This document shows positions 1-9,716 of a stretch of DNA of 64,000 bases, piece by piece. The notes under the pieces were generated by a model, which searched no databases, was not told where the DNA came from, and saw only the letters and a program-made list of their open reading frames with translations. A program made the position numbers and the translations under genes. This DNA comes from Pseudoalteromonas sp. T1lg75 (GTDB lineage: Bacteria > Pseudomonadota > Gammaproteobacteria > Enterobacterales > Alteromonadaceae): contig NZ_PQCD01000015.1 of assembly GCF_002964705.1 (NCBI RefSeq), positions 62,001 to 126,000 of the forward strand, given 5' to 3'. Position 1 is the first letter of the stretch. The number at the start of each line of letters is the position of its first letter.

Positions 1-218
1 CCTTTCGTCTGGCCGACACGCGCTTAGCTTATAAGCAAGTCCGGGAGATTTGGATCACTCTTGAATGATCCGGGTGGCAACTTAAGGCGCCGCAAAGCGG
101 CTCTTATTCATGCCTTGGCTCTGGCTAAATTCGTTGCCAGGCATGTCCTAATGGCGGGCGATTATGCTATCATCGCCGGCCAAGATAGTATTTGTCATCA
201 GCTGATTATTAATCCGTC
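1..218. other. Upstream region of yajR, with a possible 3' end of another gene
   Basis: One plus frame is open from base 3 to a TGA at 66-68 (about 21 codons). It could be the last part of a gene that starts before the window, but I do not recognise it. A short hairpin follows (GCCGC at 89-93, GCGGC at 97-101), trailed by TCTTATT, and might be a weak terminator. Bases 130-218 should hold the yajR promoter. I see no good -35/-10 pair and no LexA-like box. Confidence 0.25.
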
Positions 219-1586
219 ATGTCTGCATCCCATTTAAATAGTGTTGAAAAGCGCGCCGCGCTGTCGCTGGCGAGCGTCTTTGCCTTTCGTATGCTTGGCC
301 TCTTTATGTTGATGCCGGTGCTGGCCATTTATGGTCAGGATCTCAGTGGCTTTTCGCCTTTGTGGATCGGGCTTGCCATCGGCGCTTACGGCCTCACGCA
401 GGCGCTGCTGCAAATTCCTATGGGCTGGCTATCCGACCGCTTCGGTCGTAAACGCATTATTATTGCCGGATTAATTATCTTCACTCTGGGCTCAGTGATC
501 GCGGCTTTAGCAGAGTCCATGTATATGCTGACCCTGGGGCGAGCGCTGCAGGGCATGGGTGCTATTGCCAGTGCCTTATTGGCCTTGGCCGCCGATTTAA
601 GCCGCGACGAACAGCGCCCCAAGGTGATGGCGGTGATTGGCATGAGCATCGGCATGAGCTTTGCGATAGCCATGTTGCTCGGTCCCATGGTGGCGGCCAG
701 CTTTGGTGTCTCCGGTATTTTTTGGTTAACGGCAGCACTGGCGCTGGTGGGAATGGCCATTGTTGTGTGGCTGGTACCGAGTGCGGTTAACCGGGCCCCA
801 AAGGGGGAAACCTCGGTGACCTTGGCGGATGTGGGTAAGCTGATCCGTCATCCGGATCTGGCCCGTTTGGACTTGGGGGTGTTGTTTTTGCACCTAACCC
901 TGACCACCATTTTTGTATCCTTGCCGCCGCAGCTAATTAAAGACGGTTTACCAGCTGCTCAGCATTGGCAGCTGTATATTCCTGTGTTTATTTTATCTTT
1001 TGTGCTTATGGTGCCTATGATGATAGTAGCGGTGGCCAAGCAAAAGGAAAAAACACTGTTTTTGGTGGCCATCCTGATGTTGACTGCCAGTATGCTGGGC
1101 TTGGTGATTGGAGCCAGCTCTGTCTATATGATAGCCCTGTGTATGGTGTTGTATTTTATCGCCTTTAACTTTTTAGAGGCGACCATGCCTGCCCTGGTAT
1201 CGCGTCAGTCTCCGGCTAACCAAAAGGGTTCGGCCATGGGCGTGTTCTCATCATCCCAGTTTATCGGGGCCTTTTTGGGCGGTATTCTGGGTGGTTTTGT
1301 GGCTCAGCGTGGCACCCCTGAGATGGTGTTTGCGGCCGCCGCCTTGGTTGGGTTAATATGGTTCGTCATTGCTGTAAAAATGCGAGTACCGCCGCGTAGT
1401 AAAATTATCAGTTTGCTAAGTGCAGTTGGCAGCGAACAGGATGCACAACGATTAGCGGCGCAATTGGTGGAGCTACCGGGCGTGCTTGAAGCCACGGTGG
1501 TATGTGATGAAAACCGTAGCTACCTTAAGGTAGACGAGAAGAAATTTGATTTACAGGCGGCTCAAGAGCTGGTCGCCTCAGCGTAA
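219..1586 (+). CDS. yajR: MFS transporter, YajR family
   Basis: A 455-residue major facilitator superfamily protein of the inner membrane, with about 12 hydrophobic segments. The loop between helices 2 and 3 carries the classic MFS motif A (GWLSDRFGRKRI, near residue 70). The last ~65 residues form a soluble ferredoxin-like extension (ending EKKFDLQAAQELVASA). This matches the C-terminal YAM domain of E. coli YajR, which has 454 residues. The substrate is unknown; drug or metabolite export by proton antiport is the family expectation. ssb follows 19 bases downstream on the same strand. The ATG start gives the family length. Confidence 0.85.
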   Translation: MSASHLNSVEKRAALSLASVFAFRMLGLFMLMPVLAIYGQDLSGFSPLWIGLAIGAYGLTQALLQIPMGWLSDRFGRKRIIIAGLIIFTLGSVIAALAESMYMLTLGRALQGMGAIASALLALAADLSRDEQRPKVMAVIGMSIGMSFAIAMLLGPMVAASFGVSGIFWLTAALALVGMAIVVWLVPSAVNRAPKGETSVTLADVGKLIRHPDLARLDLGVLFLHLTLTTIFVSLPPQLIKDGLPAAQHWQLYIPVFILSFVLMVPMMIVAVAKQKEKTLFLVAILMLTASMLGLVIGASSVYMIALCMVLYFIAFNFLEATMPALVSRQSPANQKGSAMGVFSSSQFIGAFLGGILGGFVAQRGTPEMVFAAAALVGLIWFVIAVKMRVPPRSKIISLLSAVGSEQDAQRLAAQLVELPGVLEATVVCDENRSYLKVDEKKFDLQAAQELVASA

Positions 1587-1605
1587 AAAGTAGGAGTATA
1601 TATCC

Positions 1606-2250
1606 ATGGCGCGCGGTATTAATAAAGTGATTTTAGTGGGCAACCTGGGTCAAGACCCTGAAGTTCGCTACATGCCTAACGGCAATGGCGTTGCTAACAT
1701 TAGCATCGCGACCAGCGACAGCTGGAAGGATAAGAACACGGGTCAAATGCAAGAGCGTACCGAATGGCACCGCGTGGTATTGTTCGGTAAATTGGCCGAG
1801 GTAGCCGGCGAGTACTTACGTAAAGGCTCACAGGTTTATATTGAAGGTAAATTACAAACTCGTAAATGGACCGACCAAAGCGGTCAGGAAAAATACACCA
1901 CGGAAATCGTGGTCGACGGTTTCGACGGCAAAATGCAGATGCTGGGCGGTCGTGGTGAGAATCCAGGTGGCGGCCAAGGCGGTTACCAAGGTGGTCAACA
2001 GCAAGGCGGCTTCGGTGGCGGCCAGGCACAAAACCAGGGTGGCCAGCAAGGTGGTGGTTATGGCCAATCACAACAGCAAGGCTATGCACAGCAGGGTAAC
2101 CAAGGCATGCAGCAAGCTGCTCCACAACAAGGTGGCCAGCAAGGTGGCCAACAAGGCGGCTTTGCTCCTAAGCCACAAAATGCTCCTCAAGGTGGCGCTG
2201 CTAACCCAATGGAACCACCAATCGATTTCGATGACGATATTCCGTTCTAA
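1606..2250 (+). CDS. ssb: Single-stranded DNA-binding protein
   Basis: SSB coats single-stranded DNA during replication, repair and recombination, and recruits partners through its C-terminal tail. The N-terminal ~110 residues are a typical OB fold (starts [20 protein letters not shown]). A linker of ~85 residues rich in Gly and Gln follows. The protein ends in the acidic tip DFDDDIPF, the conserved docking peptide for partner proteins. At 214 residues it is longer than E. coli SSB (178), and the linker accounts for the difference. The ribosome site TAGGAG lies just before the ATG. A strong terminator follows at 2306. Confidence 0.97.
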   Translation: MARGINKVILVGNLGQDPEVRYMPNGNGVANISIATSDSWKDKNTGQMQERTEWHRVVLFGKLAEVAGEYLRKGSQVYIEGKLQTRKWTDQSGQEKYTTEIVVDGFDGKMQMLGGRGENPGGGQGGYQGGQQQGGFGGGQAQNQGGQQGGGYGQSQQQGYAQQGNQGMQQAAPQQGGQQGGQQGGFAPKPQNAPQGGAANPMEPPIDFDDDIPF

Positions 2251-2305
2251 GGTGAATCGGCTTGCTTAAGCAAGCTTATTGAAATCTAGATAGTTTCTTC
2301 TGAAG

Positions 2306-2328
2306 GCCCCGTAATACGGGGCTTTTTT
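2306..2328 (+). terminator. Intrinsic terminator after ssb
   Basis: Stem GCCCCG (2306-2311) and CGGGGC (2317-2322), closed further by TA pairs, is followed directly by six T. It ends the yajR-ssb unit. Confidence 0.9.
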
Positions 2329-2399
2329 ATGGTCTCGCACTTGAGCTTCCCCTATACATGGACAACACTTTAGTCATGAGTAACTAAGACTAATAGACC

Positions 2400-4030
2400 T
2401 TGGGTTTGTCCATTTTTACAAAGTATCAAAGGCTTGGCTTAACCTGCATGATTGGAGCACTGGTGATGGTGTTGATCAACGCCATTTTGGTGTGGGCCTT
2501 GATGCAGGAACGGCAATCACAATTACAGCAACTGGAAACACGGCTTGAGCAATTGGGCAGTGTCAGTGAGCAGGTTGTGTCCTCGGCCTTGGAGCCTTAT
2601 GGCTTATCGAGCAAGGCGCAAAAGGGCAGCTTTGTGATGCCGGTGCAATTTGATCTGGCATTGAGCTCAGGGTCGCTCAAGGTTTACAGTAAGCCATTGT
2701 GGCTGCAGCACAGCCATTGGTTTATTGCCATTAATGTCTTGTTGCTTATTTTCTTATGGCGCACGGTACATTGGCTGCGCGAGACCGAGTGGCGTTCGGC
2801 CAGGGCGCTGACTCGTAACGGCGGACAGAAAAAAGAAGCCGCTGATAAAGACACGCCCCCGGCCAGTGCCAATATGTTGGGAGTCAACCAGCTTCATCAG
2901 AGCGTTTTTGCTATTGTTTATTGCCAGCGTTTGAGCTCGGTGGCGTCCGGGATTGCCAGTTTATTCGAAGCCCTGCTGCAAGAACAGTTGCAGCATCAGC
3001 AACGGGTGTCGGTGAGCATACTTAATTCGGGTTGCTTTGCCATTACGGTTAAAGAGGTGGCCTATAAGCAGCTGGAGAGTCACCTGCAAAATTTCAGTGC
3101 CATGGCGCTAAAATGCTGCCGTAGTCTATTGCCCGATCTACGTCGTTCCGAGGTCAAAGTCGGTCTCTGTAACTATCGCAGTGGTGCCGATCAGGCGGTG
3201 GTGTACCAGCTTTGCCAATCGGCACTAGCACTGGCTCGCCAGAGTGAACATAAACATTGTTACCGCATTCCCTTTAGTCATAATCACTCCATGTTACTGG
3301 CCGCCAAGTCGTGTTCCTTGGTCGATGCCATCAACAACGAGCAATTCGTGTGTTTCTTCCAGCCGGTGTTCGACTTGTACAATGAGGAAATTATTCATCA
3401 CGAAACCCTGCTGCGCATTCGCCACCCTCAGCTTGGGCTTATTTCTCCCGAGTATTTACTCAGTCACAGCACGCCCGAAAGTGCCGCGCGCAGCGTGGAT
3501 ATTGCCGTACTCAGGCGTTAGAAACCATGCTTAAGAGCGAGCAGCTCCTGGCCGATATTAGTTTAAATATTCACCCCAGCTCCTGGCTTGATGACGATTT
3601 TTGGCGGCGTTTAGGGGAGTTTTTAGAGCAACACCCCAGGGTCTGCTTGGAATGCCCGGCGGCCTTGTTGGCCAAACAACCCAGGCTGATCGCTAAGCGT
3701 TTAAAAAGTACTCCGCCCTGCCAGCGTGGCGTTATTGTTGATCAGTTAAGCAAGTGGCCCACCGATGCTTTAAACACCCTGAAGGTGCCCATTAAGGCGA
3801 TTAAGTTGGCTAGCGAATTGATCAGTCATGTGGATACGGACAGGCATATTCTGCGCCGGGTTTTATCTTATGTCGCCAATGCTCAGCGTTTGGGGATCAC
3901 TGTTTACGCGGTCGGCATTGAGCGCCATCAACAGGCCGAGGTACTTAAACAGCTGGGAGTGCAAGGCGCGCAAGGTTTTTATTTTACCGGCACCATAAAT
4001 CAACTTAGCGCCTTCAATTTGCCCCAATAA
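2400..4030 (+). pseudogene. csrD: CsrD-like regulator (degenerate GGDEF-EAL), split by a frameshift
   Basis: CsrD (MshH in Vibrio) is an inner-membrane protein that targets CsrB/CsrC RNAs for RNase E decay. The first reading frame (2400-3521, 373 aa) has a membrane segment at residues ~12-35, a second near residue 105, a degenerate GGDEF region and the start of an EAL domain with HETLLRIRH in place of the catalytic EAL motif. It stops at a TAG at 3519. The rest of the EAL domain continues in another frame; the longest ATG-started piece there is 3527-4030. Reading GTA CTn CAG GCG TTA GAA across 3507-3523 restores one continuous protein of ~543 aa, so one base appears to be missing at 3511/3512. 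The start is uncertain; TTG at 2400 is the longest choice. It could be a real pseudogene or a sequencing error. Confidence 0.85.
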
Positions 4031-4922
4031 GGCCGCGATACCTGAGCCCGTCCTTGCCCTGCAAACCACCAGTATGAATGGCAATAATATGACTGCCACT
4101 GGGAAAGTAGTCCTGCTCTATCAATTGCCAGAGGGCATAGAGCATTTTACCGCTGTAGATGGGCTCGAGGGGCACCTTGTGGGTGCGTTCGAACCATTGG
4201 CAAAAGCGCCATAGCTCGGGGCTAAAACGTCCATAACCAGCATCGTGATGATCACAGAGTAAACGCCAATCGCAGTTGGGACTAGGTTGCAGCTTGGCGA
4301 TTTGCGTTTTTAGGTATTCGGCATTTTTCAATACCGCTATGCCCATGACCTGGGTCTGTGTTTGCCCGGACAGCAACCCCGCCAGGGTGCCGCCACTGCC
4401 GGTGGCACAGACTAAAAACTGATGTTCCGGCAGGCTATTGGCCAGCTCAGCGACCCCCTTTAAGGCAGCGGCATTGGTTCCGCCTTCGGGTAGGATAAAA
4501 GCCTTGGTAAAGCGCTGCTGTAATTGCTCTAGATACTCCGGGCTATTGCGCTGGCGATATTCGATGCGAGTGACTGGATGCAGTTGCATGCCGCAGGCCT
4601 TGGCGAAGCGTAGCGTCGGGTTACGTTGATCCAATTGCGGGCCGCGTACTATGGCTCTCGTTGAAAGGCGGAATATTTTGCCGGCGGCAGCACTGGCGTA
4701 AAGGTGATTGGAAAAGGCGCCGCCAAAGGTCAGCAGTTCCGATTTTCCGGAGTGAGCGAAGGCGACCAGGTTGTACTTTAACTTACGCCACTTGTTGCCA
4801 TGGATAATGGGGTGCAGCAAATCGTCACGTTTAATACTTAAGCGAACACCGTGTTTGGTTAGCAACGCATCCTGAATCTGCTGCAGGGGGGATTCGGGGA
4901 TTGTATTTTCGACCAGGTTCAT
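4014..4922 (-). CDS. PLP-dependent D-cysteine desulfhydrase / ACC deaminase family
   Basis: A 302-residue fold-type II pyridoxal-phosphate enzyme. The segment HGNKWRKLKYN carries the expected Schiff-base lysine (K44). It is followed by the FGGAFSNHLYA substrate-binding stretch and a glycine-rich phosphate loop (ATGSGGTLAGLL). Family members deaminate 1-aminocyclopropane-1-carboxylate or split D-cysteine to pyruvate, sulfide and ammonia; the D-cysteine reaction is the likelier one here. It is convergent with csrD and overlaps its end by 17 bases. The ATG at 4922 gives a normal length. This gene occupies the csrD-mreB interval that holds the MSHA pilus genes in Vibrio. Exact substrate not determinable from sequence alone. 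Confidence 0.8.
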   Translation of the reverse strand: MNLVENTIPESPLQQIQDALLTKHGVRLSIKRDDLLHPIIHGNKWRKLKYNLVAFAHSGKSELLTFGGAFSNHLYASAAAGKIFRLSTRAIVRGPQLDQRNPTLRFAKACGMQLHPVTRIEYRQRNSPEYLEQLQQRFTKAFILPEGGTNAAALKGVAELANSLPEHQFLVCATGSGGTLAGLLSGQTQTQVMGIAVLKNAEYLKTQIAKLQPSPNCDWRLLCDHHDAGYGRFSPELWRFCQWFERTHKVPLEPIYSGKMLYALWQLIEQDYFPSGSHIIAIHTGGLQGKDGLRYRGLIGAN

Positions 4923-6364
<1,442 letters not shown>

Positions 6365-6365
<1 letters not shown>

Positions 6366-7213
6366 TGAATCTATTATTTGGTCGCACTATTTCAATGCAA
6401 CTGCGATTAACCATCGCAGTTGTGCTTAGTGTCATACTTATCCTTGGGGATCGCTACACCAGCGGCGGAACCGCAGTCCGTACCTCGCTTAATACCCTGG
6501 TCAGTCCTTTGCTTTATCTGGCTAATCTTCCCTATGAGTTGCTTTCGACCAGCGCTAAAAATCTGACCTCCCGCGATCAACTGCTAAAAGAAAACGAAGC
6601 CCTAAAAAACAAGCAATTATTGCAAAGCGAACAGTTGCAGCAATATGCCTTCTTGGCCCAGGAAAACGAAAAGCTGCGCGCCTTATTGGGTTCAAATCCA
6701 CGACAGCAGCAAGGTAAACTGGTTGCCCAGGTGTTATCCGTACACTCGAATCCTTACAGTCACCAGGTGGTGATCAATAAAGGGACCTCGGATGGTTTGC
6801 GCGAAGGCCTGGCTGTTATCGATGAGCTGGGTGTGGTTGGTCAGGTGATCCAGGTCGGCGCTAGCACCAGCCGCGTCTTGCTGATCACCGATACCACCCA
6901 TGCTACCCCGGTGCGAGTGCTGCGCAACAATGTGCGCACCGTGGTTGAGGGCATGGGTAAGATCTCCAGCGTTAAACTCTCTCATGTCCCCCATAGCTTG
7001 GATATTCGCATTGGCGATGTGCTGTTAAGTTCGGGACTTGGGGAGCGCTTTCCCGAGGGCTATCCGGTTGCTGTGGTAACCCATATTAATCGTGATGAGG
7101 GTCGCCCCTTTGCGCAAATCTACGCGCAGCCAGTGGCGCAGCTCGATCGCATTCGACTATTGCTGGTGTTAACCGATACACCCCAGATGCAAGAGGTAAA
7201 GATCGATGAGTAA
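6365..7213 (+). CDS. mreC: Rod shape-determining protein MreC
   Basis: Bitopic inner-membrane protein whose periplasmic part links MreB filaments to the wall-synthesis enzymes. The 282 residues show an N-terminal membrane anchor (about residues 10-30), a short coiled coil rich in Glu, Lys and Gln (about residues 60-105), then the beta-rich MreC domain. It starts inside the mreB stop codon (TAATG) and overlaps mreD by 8 bases, so the three genes are translationally coupled. Confidence 0.96.
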
Positions 7214-7682
7214 GCAGTATGGGCTCATTGTCTTAAGCGTCTTTTTCTCCTTGGTGATGGCGCTGATGCCCTTGCCGATTTCCATGGAATCGTTTCGTCC
7301 CGACTGGGTACTTCTGGTTTTGATGTATTGGTCTTTGGCCCTGCCACACCGCGTCAATATCGGTGCAGCCTGGGTAACCGGGTTGATCATCGACCTGGCT
7401 ACCGGCTCTCCGCTTGGGGTGCACTCGCTCACCTACGCGGTGACCATCTACATCACCGCCAGCAATTACCAAAAGCTGCGTAATTTTTCGATTTGGCAGC
7501 AAGGCTTATTAGTGGCCGTATTCCTGGCCTTGCATCACCTGTTGCAGTTCTGGCTCCATCACTTTCTTTTGGATGTCTACTTTTCGCCACAATACCTGTG
7601 GCCGGTATTAACCGGTGCCATTTGTTGGCCCTGGCTGTTTTTGCTGCTGCGTAAATACCGACGTCATTTTCGGATCCGTTAA
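7206..7682 (+). CDS. mreD: Rod shape-determining protein MreD
   Basis: Small polytopic inner-membrane subunit of the elongasome, 158 residues with about five hydrophobic segments and a basic C-terminus (RKYRRHFRIR), as in E. coli MreD (162 aa). The start at 7206 lies inside the end of mreC. maf begins two bases after the stop. Position and topology identify it more than any single motif. Confidence 0.93.
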   Translation: MSKQYGLIVLSVFFSLVMALMPLPISMESFRPDWVLLVLMYWSLALPHRVNIGAAWVTGLIIDLATGSPLGVHSLTYAVTIYITASNYQKLRNFSIWQQGLLVAVFLALHHLLQFWLHHFLLDVYFSPQYLWPVLTGAICWPWLFLLLRKYRRHFRIR

Positions 7683-7684
7683 TC

Positions 7685-8242
7685 ATGAAGCCAATCTATC
7701 TTGCCTCGCAGTCGCCTCGGCGCCGCGAGCTTTTAGCGCAACTGGGCGTTGAATTTGAACAGTTTTCCGTGGATGCCGACGAGCGCCCCCTGAATGGCGA
7801 AAGCGCCTTGGCACTGGCCGAGCGACTGGCTCGCCTCAAGGCTGAAACCGGCGTTGCTCTTGGCTATCACGACCGCCCGGTGCTGGGCAGCGATACCGTG
7901 GTGGTATGCGACGGGCAAATCATGGGTAAACCGCGTGACTTTGACGACTTTGCAGGCATGATGGGCCAACTCAGTGGCCGCAGTCATGAGGTGCTGACCG
8001 CGGTGGCCCTGGCGGACACAGAGCACACTAGGAGTGTGGTGGTACGCACTCAGGTCACCTTCAAGCAACTGAGCGAAGCGGAAATAGCCGCCTACTGGCA
8101 CAGTGGCGAACCGCATGACAAGGCCGGAGGCTACGGCATTCAAGGGCGCGCGGGGGCTTTTGTCACCCACCTTAGCGGTAGCTATTTTGCGGTGATGGGG
8201 TTACCTTTGTATGAGACACAAAAATTACTAGCTGAATTTTAG
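7685..8242 (+). CDS. maf: Maf family nucleotide pyrophosphatase
   Basis: A 185-residue Maf protein. It begins with the diagnostic strand-loop YLASQSPRRRELL and carries GSDTVV and GKPRD motifs that form the nucleotide and metal site. The orthologue next to mreBCD and rng in E. coli is YhdE, which hydrolyses dTTP and UTP to the monophosphates. This limits incorporation of modified nucleotides and is linked to septum inhibition when over-produced. It is packed between mreD and rng with gaps of 2 and 1 bases, so it is almost surely in the same transcript. Confidence 0.95.
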   Translation: MKPIYLASQSPRRRELLAQLGVEFEQFSVDADERPLNGESALALAERLARLKAETGVALGYHDRPVLGSDTVVVCDGQIMGKPRDFDDFAGMMGQLSGRSHEVLTAVALADTEHTRSVVVRTQVTFKQLSEAEIAAYWHSGEPHDKAGGYGIQGRAGAFVTHLSGSYFAVMGLPLYETQKLLAEF

Positions 8243-8243
8243 C

Positions 8244-9716
8244 ATGAGCTCAGAATTACTTATTAATGTGACTCCCAGTGAGAGTCGCGTCGCCTTAATC
8301 GAAAATGGCGTGCTGCAAGAAGTCCAGGTTGAGCGTATTGGCAACCTGGGTATCGTGGGTAACATTTATCTTGGCAAGGTGAGCCGCGTATTGCCCGGCA
8401 TGCAGGCGGCGTTTGTCGACATCGGCCTTGATAAGGCTGCATTTTTACATGCATCGGACATAGTCAACAGCGCCTCCTTTGAGGACGGGCTCGACGAACA
8501 GCCGGTGAAAAAGGTGCAGGACATTCGCGAGCTGGTACGTCAGGGCCAGCATATTATGGTGCAGGTGGTCAAAGACCCCATCGGCACCAAGGGCGCTCGA
8601 TTAACCACTGACATCACCATACCCTCTCGCTACCTGGTGTTTATGCCGGACGCTACCCATGTGGGTGTTAGCCAACGCATCGAGAGCGATGAGGAGCGCC
8701 TGCGTCTTAAAGACATAGTCGCCCAGTACAATGATGAAAACGGTGGTTTTATCGTGCGTACCGCTGCCGAAGGGGCGAGCGAGCATGAGCTTAAGCATGA
8801 TGCCGAATTCCTCAAGAAGCTTTGGCAGAAGATCGTTGAAAAGCGCAAGAAAACGCGCAAAGAAAGCATACTCCACGAAGATTTAAAGCTGGCGTTTCGG
8901 ACCTTGCGTGATTACGTCGGCGAGGACATGGAGCGCATTCGTGTCGACTCCAAGCTGACGTATCAGGAGTTGGTGAACTTTACCGAAGAATTTGTGCCCC
9001 ACCTTCACAAGGTACTGGAATATTATCCCGGTGAACGCCCCATTTTTGACTTGTTCGACGTTGAGAATGAAATTCAAAAGGCACTGCACCGCAAGGTAGA
9101 GCTGAAGTCCGGTGGGTATCTTATTATCGACCAGACCGAAGCCATGACCACGGTGGATGTGAATACCGGCGCCTTTGTCGGCCACCGCAACCTCGAAGAA
9201 ACCATTTTCAACACCAATATTGAAGCCACTAGTGCTATCGCCCGCCAGTTGCGGTTGCGTAATCTTGGCGGCATCATCATTATCGATTTTATCGATATGA
9301 TCTCCGATGAGCACAAACGACGGGTATTGCACTCTTTAGAGCAGGCGTTGTCTAAGGATAGAGCCAAGGCCAATATCAATGGCTTATCGGCGTTGGGGCT
9401 GGTTGAAATGACCCGTAAACGCACCCGCGAGAGCCTGGAGCATATTCTCTGTGGCGTGTGCCCTTCCTGTGCCGGTCGTGGTTCGTTAAAAACGGTGGAA
9501 ACCGTGTGTTATGAAATCCTCCGTGAGATTGTGCGCGTTAATCGCGCCTATGATGCCGACAAATTTATGGTGTATGCCTCGGCGGCCGTCAGTGAAGCGC
9601 TAATCAACGATGAATATCACAATCTTGCCGAGTTAGAACTCTTTATTGGTAAGCAAGTGATTATTCAAACCGAAAACCTGTATAGCCAAGAGCAGTTCGA
9701 TGTGGTGATGATGTAG
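8244..9716 (+). CDS. rng: Ribonuclease G
   Basis: Endoribonuclease of the RNase E/G family, which trims the 5' end of 16S rRNA and takes part in mRNA decay. The 490-residue length matches E. coli RNase G (489). An N-terminal S1 RNA-binding region is seen (GNIYLGKVSRVLPGMQAAF, about residues 35-53). The catalytic domain includes the metal-binding stretch TTVDVNTGAF, and the CPSC zinc-link motif lies near residue 407. There is no long C-terminal scaffold, which separates it from RNase E. yhdP begins within its stop codon. Confidence 0.97.
   Translation: MSSELLINVTPSESRVALIENGVLQEVQVERIGNLGIVGNIYLGKVSRVLPGMQAAFVDIGLDKAAFLHASDIVNSASFEDGLDEQPVKKVQDIRELVRQGQHIMVQVVKDPIGTKGARLTTDITIPSRYLVFMPDATHVGVSQRIESDEERLRLKDIVAQYNDENGGFIVRTAAEGASEHELKHDAEFLKKLWQKIVEKRKKTRKESILHEDLKLAFRTLRDYVGEDMERIRVDSKLTYQELVNFTEEFVPHLHKVLEYYPGERPIFDLFDVENEIQKALHRKVELKSGGYLIIDQTEAMTTVDVNTGAFVGHRNLEETIFNTNIEATSAIARQLRLRNLGGIIIIDFIDMISDEHKRRVLHSLEQALSKDRAKANINGLSALGLVEMTRKRTRESLEHILCGVCPSCAGRGSLKTVETVCYEILREIVRVNRAYDADKFMVYASAAVSEALINDEYHNLAELELFIGKQVIIQTENLYSQEQFDVVMM

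Noticed and set aside
130-218. LexA box shared by ssb/uvrA-type genes
   Set aside because: No CTGT-N8-ACAG-like sequence is present in the available upstream bases.
1700-2125. Minus-strand 141-residue open frame opposite ssb
   Set aside because: It mirrors the repetitive Gly/Gln linker of ssb; no ribosome site or protein-like composition.
3505-3525. Programmed -1 frameshift in csrD
   Set aside because: No X XXY YYZ slippery heptamer at the shift point and no known precedent in this family.
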